From: JASLBX01 sp036374175
GTDB taxonomy: Bacteria; Actinomycetota; Actinomycetes; Jiangellales; Jiangellaceae
Assembly (NCBI GenBank): GCA_036374175.1
Contig: DASUUH010000127.1
Location: 1-20,052 of the forward strand
Length of the DNA stretch: 20,052 bases
Reading direction: 5' to 3'
Below the pieces are notes generated by a model. The model ran no database searches. It had not been told where the DNA came from and saw only the letters and a program-made list of their open reading frames with translations. This document shows, piece after piece, positions 7,741 to 14,303 of the stretch (positions are counted from its first letter, which is position 1; each line of letters starts with the position of its first letter). A program made the position numbers and the translations under genes.

Positions 7741-8922
7741 GTGCTGCGCGTCGGACTCACCGGCGGCATCGGATCGGGCAAGTCGACCGTCGCCGCAAGG
7801 TTTGAGGAACTGGGCGCGCTGATCGTCGATGCCGACCGGATCGCGCGGGAGGTGGTCGAGCCCGGGACGCCTGGATTGGCCGCCATAGTGGAGGAGTTCG
7901 GGTATGGGGTTCTGCTGCCGGACGGTTCGCTCGACCGACCGGCCCTCGGACGGATCGTCTTCGGGGACGACACCCGCCGGGCCGCCCTGAATGCGATCGT
8001 CCACCCACTCGTCTACTCGTGTCGGACGGAGCTGGTGGCCGGCGCCGGTGACGACGTGATCGTAGTCGAGGACATTCCGCTGTTGGTCGAGAACTCGCTG
8101 GGGGCCGGATTTCCGCTCGTCATCGTCGTGCACGCGCCGGCCGCGGAGCGGGTCCGCCGGATCCTGGCGTCCCGCGCCATGACCGAAGACGACGCGTGGG
8201 CTCGGGTACGAGCTCAGGCCGACGATGACGCCCGGCTGGCGGCGGCGGACGTCTGGCTGGACAACTCGGGTAGCCGGGACGCCGCCGTGGCTGCCGTGGA
8301 CGACGTCTGGTCCTCGCGGCTGGTCCCATTCGAGCAGAACCTGCGGGGGGGCCGGCGGGCGGAGCGGTCCAGGCAAGCCGTCCTCGTCGACCCGGACCCC
8401 ACGTGGCCGGTGCAGGCGGCACGACTCATCGACCGGATCCGGTGGGCGGCCGGCCCGCGAGCATTGCGCGTCGATCACATCGGCTCGACAGCCGTGCCCG
8501 GCCTGGCGGCGAAGGACGTCATCGACATTCAAGTGCTTGCCGAAGACCTGGATTCGGCGGGCGAGGTCGCTGGCTCGCTGGGCGCGGCGGGCCTGGTACG
8601 GATGCCGGACAGGTGGTGGGACGTCGGCCGCGACGGCGCCGAGCACGATAAGGCCATGGCCTGCAACGCTGACCCGGGCAGGGCGGCGAACGTCCATGTC
8701 CGGATCGTCGAGTCGCCCACCTGGCGGGACGCGTTGCTGCTGCGTGACTGGTTGCGGGCCACACCGGCGGGGGTAGGGGAGTACACGGCGCTCAAGCGCG
8801 AGCTGGCCGCCGGGCCGCACGAGACGATCGACGAATACGCCGAGCGCAAGACCCCGTGGATCAACGGCGCACTAGCCCGAGCCGACGAGTGGGCCGCGCA
8901 GACCGGCTGGTCCCCGGGGTGA
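7741..8922 (+). CDS. coaE: Dephospho-CoA kinase fused to GrpB (UPF0157) domain
   Basis: This catalyses the last step of coenzyme A synthesis, phosphorylating the ribose 3'-hydroxyl of dephospho-CoA with ATP in the cytoplasm. The product is 393 residues. Residues 1-200 are CoaE: P-loop GGIGSGKST at 8-16, DADRIAREVV at about 31-40, the VHPLV helix, and a DIPLLVE motif in the lid/CoA region. Residues about 210-385 form a GrpB domain (PTWPVQAARL, DHIGSTAVPGLAAKDVIDIQV, EYTALKREL). The same fusion is the rule in mycobacteria and relatives, where the GrpB part has been reported to help CoaE fold. The GTG start is 3 bases after the preceding stop with only a weak AGGTGA upstream, suggesting re-initiation coupling. 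The 42 bases to the convergent next gene show no clear terminator. Confidence 0.96.
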   Translation: MLRVGLTGGIGSGKSTVAARFEELGALIVDADRIAREVVEPGTPGLAAIVEEFGYGVLLPDGSLDRPALGRIVFGDDTRRAALNAIVHPLVYSCRTELVAGAGDDVIVVEDIPLLVENSLGAGFPLVIVVHAPAAERVRRILASRAMTEDDAWARVRAQADDDARLAAADVWLDNSGSRDAAVAAVDDVWSSRLVPFEQNLRGGRRAERSRQAVLVDPDPTWPVQAARLIDRIRWAAGPRALRVDHIGSTAVPGLAAKDVIDIQVLAEDLDSAGEVAGSLGAAGLVRMPDRWWDVGRDGAEHDKAMACNADPGRAANVHVRIVESPTWRDALLLRDWLRATPAGVGEYTALKRELAAGPHETIDEYAERKTPWINGALARADEWAAQTGWSPG

Positions 8923-8964
8923 GGCTGTCCTCCGCGCCTTGTGGCTGGTCCGAACGCGCTCACG

Positions 8965-9624
8965 TCATTGGCGTTGTGTGCTGACGCGCTCGGGCGTAGC
9001 CATGGCGGCCGGCAACAGTGGGCAGGGCTCCGGTTCACCCCAGGTCTGACGCAGCGGTAGGACGCCGGCCCACGTGCTGTTGGCGGCAACGTCCTCGTCT
9101 TCGTCTATGGGTGGGCCGGACCGTACCTTGACCGACGCTTCATGCAGTGAAAGCGCAAGGACTGTCGTGGCCGCGAGCTCTTTGCGGTTCGGCCGTCGGG
9201 TCGCGTCCCAGGATCCGGGAGCGAGGTGGTCGGTGAGCGCACGTAACCCGGTGAGCATCTCCTGCGGATCTGTCAAGACGGTAGCGGTCCCGTGGATCAC
9301 CGCGCTCGCGTAGTTCATCGAGTGGTGGAACACCGAACGCGCATAAACGACCCCGTCCACCCGTGTCACCGCAACGCTGACGGGAGCTCCGGCCGCAGCT
9401 GCCCGCAGGCTCGCGGAGCCGGTCGACCCGTGCAGGTACAGCGTGTCGCCGTCCCGCCCGTACCCGGTGGGCAGGACGACCGGTGCACCGTCGAGCACGA
9501 CGCCGAGGTGGCAGATGAGGCATGAATCGAGCAACGCGTACAGCTCGGCACGATCGGTGCGGGCCCTTTCCTTGGACCGCTTGACCGTGCTGCGCGGGGT
9601 CGGCGAAAGCGCGGTGAGGGACAT
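8965..9624 (-). CDS. Pyridoxamine 5'-phosphate oxidase-like flavin protein
   Basis: This 219-residue protein has the FMN-binding split-barrel fold of the Pyridox_ox_2 (NimA-like) group. Supporting features are an N-terminal helix (RTDRAELYALLDSCLICHLG), the strand pair VVLDGAPVVLPTGYGRDGDTLYLHG, STGSASLRAAAAGAPVSVAVTRVDG, and the FHHSMNYASAVIHGTA stretch, which holds the conserved HHS-NYRSV-type flavin-site region. Members bind FMN, F420 or haem and reduce small molecules; the true substrate is not predictable. I chose ATG 9624 (MSLTALSP). ATG 9654 would add ten residues and overlap an inverted repeat. The gene diverges from a MocR-type regulator of pyridoxal-related genes, a common pairing, so the regulator probably controls it. 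Confidence 0.88.
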   Translation of the reverse strand: MSLTALSPTPRSTVKRSKERARTDRAELYALLDSCLICHLGVVLDGAPVVLPTGYGRDGDTLYLHGSTGSASLRAAAAGAPVSVAVTRVDGVVYARSVFHHSMNYASAVIHGTATVLTDPQEMLTGLRALTDHLAPGSWDATRRPNRKELAATTVLALSLHEASVKVRSGPPIDEDEDVAANSTWAGVLPLRQTWGEPEPCPLLPAAMATPERVSTQRQ

Positions 9625-9635
9625 GCGGCCCAGCC

Positions 9636-9653
9636 TGCCAGTGGTTAGTGGCA
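9636..9653. promoter_or_regulatory. Candidate operator between the divergent flavoprotein and MocR genes
   Basis: TGCCA-N8-TGGCA is a perfect 5-bp-arm dyad, 12 bases upstream of the flavoprotein ATG (9624) and about 40 bases upstream of the regulator start. A possible minus-strand -10 box (TACGAT, the complement of 9668-9673) lies beside it. It is well placed for binding by the adjacent MocR protein, but binding is inference. Confidence 0.35.
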
Positions 9654-9692
9654 TCCTGGAACGGCCAATCGTAGGAAGAACTGAGAGGCCAT

Positions 9693-11102
9693 TTGCCGGT
9701 GGACGACGTACCGATCCTCCTCGACCGGACCTCCGTCCGGCCACTGGCCGACCAGATCGCCCGCCAGCTTCGGGAGGCCGCGGGTCGTGGCCTGCTTCGA
9801 GTGGGGGAGCGGTTGCCTTCCACGCGAGCGCTCGCGCGCATACTCGGAGTGAGTCGTACCGTGACCTCGGCGGCATATGACCAGCTCTACGCCGAGGGCT
9901 GGCTCACCGGCCGGCAGGGTTCGGGCACATTCGTCGCAGCGGTACCGGCCGGAGCGCCGACGAGCACGGCTCGTCACACACCACTGGCGGACGACGACGC
10001 CGACCCGCCGTTTGACCTGCGACCCGGCTCGCCATGGGCAGCGGGCATTCGGCCGGACGCGTGGCGGCGGGCGTGGCGGGCGGCGGCCGATGTCGATCCC
10101 GATGCGCGTCCGGCTCCGGCCGGGACCCCGCAGTTCCGGTCCGTCGTAGCCGAGCAGCTAGTTAGGAGCAGGGGACTCAGCGTCGATTGGACGTCCGTGC
10201 TGGCGACCGGCGGCACGACGGCAGCGCTCGGCGAGCTCGCTGCGGCGCTTTTCCGGCCGGGCGACGCCGTCGCAGTCGAGGAGCCCGGCTATCCCAGGGC
10301 GGTGGAGACGCTGCGTGCGTACGGGGTCGAGGTGCGGCCGGTTCCGGTCGACCGAAACGGACTTGTCGTTGAGCGAATTCCAGCCGGCGTCCGCGGCGTC
10401 TACTGCACACCGGCGCATCAGTTCCCGCTCGGTGGGCGGCTGCCGGCGTCCCGCCGCGTGGATCTTGTCGCGTGGGCCCGGCAGCATCGGGCATGGGTGA
10501 TCGAGGACGACTACGACGGTGAGTTGCGGTATGACGTCGGCCCGCTGCCGCTGCTCGCGTCGCTCGACCCCGAGGTGGTGATCTACCTCGGCACCAGCAG
10601 CAAGATCGTATCCCCGACGCTGGGAGTCGGCTGGTTGGTCGGCCCGTCGGCGGTCATCGACTCGGTGCTGGATTTTCGCCTTCAGACGAGCACTCGACCC
10701 AGCGTGGCCGGACAGCGCGTGCTGGCAGCATTTGCCGAGTCCGGTGACCTGGCCCGGCATCTCCGTCGGGTGCGGCGCGAGTTCGCCGAACGGCGGGCGC
10801 TTGTTGTCGGACGGCTCAGCGCTGCCGGCCATCGGGTGCACGGCGACGAGGCCGGCGCGCACGTGTTCCTACCGCTTCCCAGTCTCGCCGCGGAAAGGTC
10901 GGTGGTGACTACGGCAGGCAACGGCGGTGTCAGTCTCGATGGCCTGCGCCGCTGCTTCGCCGGGCCGCCGACCACGTACGGCCTCACGTTGGGATACGCC
11001 GCGCCGGCCGATCAACGGCAGCTCTCGGATGCGCTCGATGCGTTGATCAGCCGGCTCGGCGCTCGCGTCATCAGCCCTGTGCGGCAGGCTCAGCTGCACT
11101 GA
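9693..11102 (+). CDS. MocR/PdxR-type GntR regulator with aminotransferase-fold domain
   Basis: This is a cytoplasmic transcription factor of about 467-469 residues. Counting from GTG 9699 (an alternative to TTG 9693), residues about 10-78 are a GntR winged helix (PLADQIARQLREAA, GERLPSTRALARILGVSRT, YAEGWLTGRQGSGTFVA). The rest is a type I aminotransferase fold. The PLP-site residues are present: Asp270 and Tyr272 in DDYDGE, and the Schiff-base lysine Lys302 in GTSSKIVSP. PLP binding as effector is therefore likely, as in PdxR, TauR and GabR. The gene diverges from a pyridoxamine-oxidase-like gene with a dyad between them. Its 3' end overlaps the convergent flavoprotein by 32 bases. I see no complete pdxST operon here, so calling it PdxR is only by analogy. 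Confidence 0.92.
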   Translation: MPVDDVPILLDRTSVRPLADQIARQLREAAGRGLLRVGERLPSTRALARILGVSRTVTSAAYDQLYAEGWLTGRQGSGTFVAAVPAGAPTSTARHTPLADDDADPPFDLRPGSPWAAGIRPDAWRRAWRAAADVDPDARPAPAGTPQFRSVVAEQLVRSRGLSVDWTSVLATGGTTAALGELAAALFRPGDAVAVEEPGYPRAVETLRAYGVEVRPVPVDRNGLVVERIPAGVRGVYCTPAHQFPLGGRLPASRRVDLVAWARQHRAWVIEDDYDGELRYDVGPLPLLASLDPEVVIYLGTSSKIVSPTLGVGWLVGPSAVIDSVLDFRLQTSTRPSVAGQRVLAAFAESGDLARHLRRVRREFAERRALVVGRLSAAGHRVHGDEAGAHVFLPLPSLAAERSVVTTAGNGGVSLDGLRRCFAGPPTTYGLTLGYAAPADQRQLSDALDALISRLGARVISPVRQAQLH

Positions 11103-12210
11103 GTCGCGAGTTGCTCGAGGCCCGAGCGGTGATGTGCCGGGCCACAAAGGCGGCGTCCCGTCCCGCACCACCAACCAGCATGGACGCGAACGCGTATTGG
11201 AACGCGAGCCCGGTGAAGTACAGGCCGGGCGAGTCCGTCACGACGCCGCGGGTCTCGACCGGCCAGCCGTCCGCACCGATCACCGGGACGTCGATCCACG
11301 AGAAGTCCTGCCGGAAGCCGGTGCACCAGACGACGTTGGCCACGTCCAGAACCCGTCCGCCGGCGAGAACCGGCCGTCCTTCCCGGACGCCGACCGTCTT
11401 GTCAGCCACCAGCTCGACGCCGGCACGTTCGAGGTCGGCGCGCTTGGCCCGGATGAGCGGGCCGCCGTGAGCCCGCACGGCTGGGCGCATCTTTCGGCCG
11501 ATCGGGGTCCTGAGGTTGAGCAGGTGCTTGGCCAGCAAGAGCAGGATGGGGAAGACCACGCGTGCGGGCGGGCTTTCGATGTTCAGCGGTACCTCGCCGC
11601 GAATCGGCCCGCTGAGCACGGTGTCGAACCCAGCGGAGGCCACTTCGTAGGCGACGTCGCTTCCTGAGTGGCTTGCACCGACCACCAGCACCGGCCCCTC
11701 CTGAAGCTGAGAGGGGTTCTTGTACTCGTCCGAATGGAGCTGGACGATCGACGGGTTCAGCTCGTGGGCGAACTCGGGCACCTGCGCCGTCCGTCCGAAC
11801 GGTCCTGATGCGACGACGACGTTGTCGCAGAGGTAGGACGACTTGTCGGTCGTCACCAGGTAGCCGCCGCCGTTACGGGACAGCCGAGTGACGCGCTCGC
11901 CCGTCCGGACCGGCAGGTCGAACTTCGCCGCGTACGCCTCGAGGTAGTCCGCCATCTCGTCCTTGGTGGGAAACGACATCGCGGGTGCCGGGAACCGCAT
12001 TCCGGGCAACGACGACACCTTGGCCGGTGAGTAGAGGCGCAGTGAGTCCCAGTGGCATCGCCAGTTGTCGCCGATCCGCCCGACACCGTCGAGAATCGTG
12101 AACTGGCAGCCGAGGTGCGCCAGGTGGTGCCCGGTGGCGAGGCCGGCTTGGCCGGCTCCTATCACGACGGTGCCGATCCGTTCCGGTGTGCGCGGTGCGT
12201 TAGCAGTCAT
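11071..12210 (-). CDS. FAD/NADPH-dependent flavoprotein monooxygenase-like oxidoreductase (CzcO/YUCCA-like)
   Basis: This 379-residue two-dinucleotide flavoprotein has an N-terminal FAD motif GAGQAG (Gly18, Gly20, Gly23) with acidic Asp41 ending the second strand, then GRIGDNWRCHWDSLRLYSP, typical of the FMO/BVMO superfamily. The FMO-type signature VQLHSDEYKNP precedes the NADPH motif GASHSG (about 177-182). The C-terminal FAD motif follows as VVWCTGFRQDF and GLYFTGLAFQ. Such enzymes oxygenate nitrogen, sulfur or carbonyl substrates, or act as simple reductases; the substrate is unknown. A GGAGGAAG Shine-Dalgarno 4-5 bases before ATG 12210 supports the start. It lies 59 bases downstream of a LuxR-type regulator on the same strand, so it is the likeliest member of that regulator's operon. 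It overlaps the MocR gene end-to-end by 32 bases. Confidence 0.92.
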   Translation of the reverse strand: MTANAPRTPERIGTVVIGAGQAGLATGHHLAHLGCQFTILDGVGRIGDNWRCHWDSLRLYSPAKVSSLPGMRFPAPAMSFPTKDEMADYLEAYAAKFDLPVRTGERVTRLSRNGGGYLVTTDKSSYLCDNVVVASGPFGRTAQVPEFAHELNPSIVQLHSDEYKNPSQLQEGPVLVVGASHSGSDVAYEVASAGFDTVLSGPIRGEVPLNIESPPARVVFPILLLLAKHLLNLRTPIGRKMRPAVRAHGGPLIRAKRADLERAGVELVADKTVGVREGRPVLAGGRVLDVANVVWCTGFRQDFSWIDVPVIGADGWPVETRGVVTDSPGLYFTGLAFQYAFASMLVGGAGRDAAFVARHITARASSNSRLSAAEPAAQG

Positions 12211-12238
12211 GGCTTCCTCCCGATGCCGATGTTCACCT

Positions 12239-12257
12239 CGTCCTCACAACCAGGACG
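12239..12257 (-). terminator. Short hairpin downstream of the first HD/LuxR gene
   Basis: CGTCCT (12239-12244) pairs with AGGACG (12252-12257) around a 7-base loop, beginning about 12 bases after the stop codon. The same stem with a different loop follows the paralogous gene (14272-14292), so it is conserved. A weak terminator, RNA processing site or protein site are all possible. Confidence 0.4.
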
Positions 12258-12269
12258 CTAGGAAGGAAG

Positions 12270-13853
12270 TCAGCGCTTGCGTATCGGGAATTCTCCCCAG
12301 GGCACCAGACCGTGCTCGACGGCGAACAGCGTCGCGGCGGCCCGAGTGGACACATCGATCTTGCCGTAGGCGTTCTGAATGTGCCGGTCCGCAGTCTTGA
12401 CGGAGATGGCCAGGATGCGTGCGATCTGTTTGGTCTGCATGCCACGAGCCAGCAGCCCGATCACTTCGGCCTCGCGCTCGGTAAGACCGGCTGGTCGCTC
12501 GATCCGGGGGGCTGCGTGCCCGGCCGCTTCGACGACGGCCGCCACCATGTCCGGGTCCAGCGTTCCTGCTCGGGCCCGTTCGGCCAGCGCTGCTGCGGCC
12601 TCCACAGGGGTTTTCGACGTGCGATATGGCCGCGGCTCGATCTTGGCCCGGTAGGCGTCGGCGGCCGCCACAAGCCGACACAGCGGCGAAAGCATCGCCG
12701 CGCCGACGCCTCGGTGATACCCCGAGCCGTCGAGGCGCTCGTGATGGTCCCGGCCGATGGCCGCCAATGGAGCGAGGAACGGCGAGCGAACCAGGACTCG
12801 CTCTGTGTGGTACGGATGCAGCCTGACTTGCTCCCATTCGTCCACACTGAGCGCTCCCTCCTTCGCCCAGATCCGCGGGTCGATGGCAGTTCTGCCCATG
12901 TCGTGAAGGTGGCCGGCCCGGCGGACGGCGGTGACGTCGGAAGCGTCGAACGTGCATAGCTTGGCTGCCGCTTCGGCCAGTTGTCCGACACCTGCCGAGT
13001 GCCCGGACAGGTAGGGCGAAGCCAGGTCGGCGAAGGCGCCCATGGCGGCCAGCGCCCGGTCGATCGCCGTTCCGTCCAGCATGAGATGGGGCCGTGGTTC
13101 GGCGTCCAGAACTTGCTGCCACGCAGACTCCGGTGCGATCGGACCAAGGATCTCCTGAGCATCGTCGACGAATACCTTGGCCAACCGTGGATCGAACGCG
13201 TGGCCGGCGCGGCTTCGAATCACGTCGACGACGTGATCGTCGTCGCCGATCAGCCGCTGGTATGCGGCGTCACGCGTCACCTGGGCAATGCGCAAGGGGA
13301 GCGGGACTTCGTCGCCCTTCGCCCGCCGCAGCACGCTCTTTCCGTCCCAGCGCTCAGTGAGCAGGTGAAACTGGCTGGAGATGGACGGGGGCATGCCTAC
13401 CTGCTGAGCCAGCTTCTCGGCGACCTCGCACAGCGACCTGAAGTGATTCTTGGCGAACCGCACAGCCTTGGGTAGTCCGGCGGCGACCTCGTAGGTCCGG
13501 CGGGGCCACGGGCTCTCCGGTGGCGGAATCGCGCTGATGATCCCGGCCGCCATCTGGGTCGGAGATCCGAACTGGCGATAGGTCATGCTCGCGCCGAAGC
13601 TTCCGTGGAAGATGCGGATCTTTGCGTCGGCGTCCGTGGTGCATCCGGTGTAAGCAAGCAAGCAGGCGTAGTAGGTCTGAGCGGCCGTCTCGCGGTCCAC
13701 GTTGAGGGCGTCGCACAGTCGCATCGTGGCCAAGGTGGCGTGCAGCCCGTGCTCAATCGGGAATCCCATGCCGAGGTCGGTGGCCAGGCACAGCGAGGCG
13801 ATCACCTCGGCGGCCCTGACGCGCTCCGTGTCGGTCGACTGGGTGCCCGCCAT
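12270..13853 (-). CDS. Double-HD-domain LuxR-type regulator, copy 1
   Basis: This is a 527-residue protein. Residues about 10-240 resemble a degenerate HD-GYP domain: the metal dyad is replaced by LLAYTGCT and only remnants such as TERWDG and PLPLRIAQVTRDA survive. Residues about 265-440 are an intact HD domain with His317-Asp318 in HLHDMGR, LHPYHTERVL and DHHERLDGSGYHRG; the usual GYP reads GYH. Residues about 455-520 are a LuxR helix-turn-helix (LTEREAEVIGLLARG, KQIARILAISVKTADRHIQNAY). It is probably a DNA-binding regulator whose HD part senses or hydrolyses a small phosphorylated ligand; cyclic-di-GMP is not demonstrated. The start ATG 13853 has a TAGGCT -10 box ending 6 bases upstream and no Shine-Dalgarno, suggesting a leaderless mRNA. 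The paralog lies 450 bases upstream. Confidence 0.9.
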   Translation of the reverse strand: MAGTQSTDTERVRAAEVIASLCLATDLGMGFPIEHGLHATLATMRLCDALNVDRETAAQTYYACLLAYTGCTTDADAKIRIFHGSFGASMTYRQFGSPTQMAAGIISAIPPPESPWPRRTYEVAAGLPKAVRFAKNHFRSLCEVAEKLAQQVGMPPSISSQFHLLTERWDGKSVLRRAKGDEVPLPLRIAQVTRDAAYQRLIGDDDHVVDVIRSRAGHAFDPRLAKVFVDDAQEILGPIAPESAWQQVLDAEPRPHLMLDGTAIDRALAAMGAFADLASPYLSGHSAGVGQLAEAAAKLCTFDASDVTAVRRAGHLHDMGRTAIDPRIWAKEGALSVDEWEQVRLHPYHTERVLVRSPFLAPLAAIGRDHHERLDGSGYHRGVGAAMLSPLCRLVAAADAYRAKIEPRPYRTSKTPVEAAAALAERARAGTLDPDMVAAVVEAAGHAAPRIERPAGLTEREAEVIGLLARGMQTKQIARILAISVKTADRHIQNAYGKIDVSTRAAATLFAVEHGLVPWGEFPIRKR

Positions 13854-13859
13854 AGGCGG

Positions 13860-13865
13860 AGCCTA
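13860..13865 (-). promoter_or_regulatory. -10 box of the leaderless first HD/LuxR gene
   Basis: On the minus strand TAGGCT is followed by 6 bases and then ATG (13853). No clear -35 is seen. The paralog has the same arrangement (TAGTCT, 6 bases, ATG). Confidence 0.4.
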
Positions 13866-13876
13866 GTGGCTGGGCG

Positions 13877-14281
13877 CTACCTGGGGATCGCCGTCACAGG
13901 GTGGGTAGTTGGCAGTCCGGTGGTCGGCAGGCCGTTGCGGACGAAGTTGTGAATCTGGACGGACGCAGATATCGCGCAGCCTGGAATGAATCCCAGCTGG
14001 GACGTGACCACGGCATAGGCGATCCATGGAAGCTGAACCGACCCGCCCAGCAGCCATCCCCACCAGCGTTCTGATCCGGCCGACCAGAGGGCGATGACCT
14101 GGAGGCCGGTGAGCAACCACGGCCAGTAGAGGGGAGCGCCGAGGGCGGTTGTGTCGCCCATGGCGCTTACTACGACGGCCGTGCACAGTCCCACGCTGCC
14201 GAACGCGGCGTAGAGCAGGCGGCCGCCGATGGGGGAGCCTTCCGCCCTGGCTCGAATGCGGTCGTCCGCGTGCGTCCTCAC
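13877..14281 (-). CDS. Small polytopic membrane protein
   Basis: This 134-residue protein starts at GTG 14281 (MRTHADDR); the longer open frame runs back into the preceding regulator and is rejected. It has a charged N-terminus, then about three to four membrane helices: around 21-41 (RLLYAAFGSVGLCTAVVV), 50-68 (APLYWPWLLTGLQVIALW) and 73-110 (WWGWLLGGSVQLPWIAYAV, SQLGFIPGCAISA). A HNFVRN motif and a Pro/Thr-rich tail follow. The WGW-LLG-Q-PWIAYA-Q-GFI pattern recalls small membrane proteins frequent in actinobacteria and their phages, but the function is not known. It starts 22 bases after the stop of the upstream paralog and stops 23 bases before the downstream one, so the three genes probably share transcription. 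The Shine-Dalgarno is weak. Confidence 0.7.
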   Translation of the reverse strand: MRTHADDRIRARAEGSPIGGRLLYAAFGSVGLCTAVVVSAMGDTTALGAPLYWPWLLTGLQVIALWSAGSERWWGWLLGGSVQLPWIAYAVVTSQLGFIPGCAISASVQIHNFVRNGLPTTGLPTTHPVTAIPR

Positions 14282-14292
14282 GTTCAGGACGC
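14272..14292 (-). terminator. Conserved short hairpin downstream of the second HD/LuxR gene
   Basis: GCGTCCT (14272-14278) pairs with AGGACGC (14286-14292). The loop contains the GTG start of the small membrane protein. Its position relative to the regulator's stop codon equals that at 12239-12257. Here it could hide the start codon of the membrane gene. Confidence 0.4.
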
Positions 14293-14303
14293 TAGGGAGA
14301 ACC

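Noticed and set aside
8923..8964. Terminator between convergent coaE and the flavoprotein gene
   Set aside because: I found only a 4-bp complementary pair (GCGC) with a long loop, too weak to report.
9625..9876. N-terminal extension of the flavoprotein into the MocR gene
   Set aside because: The extension is Arg/Pro-rich shadow of the winged-helix coding region; the family starts near MSLTALSP.
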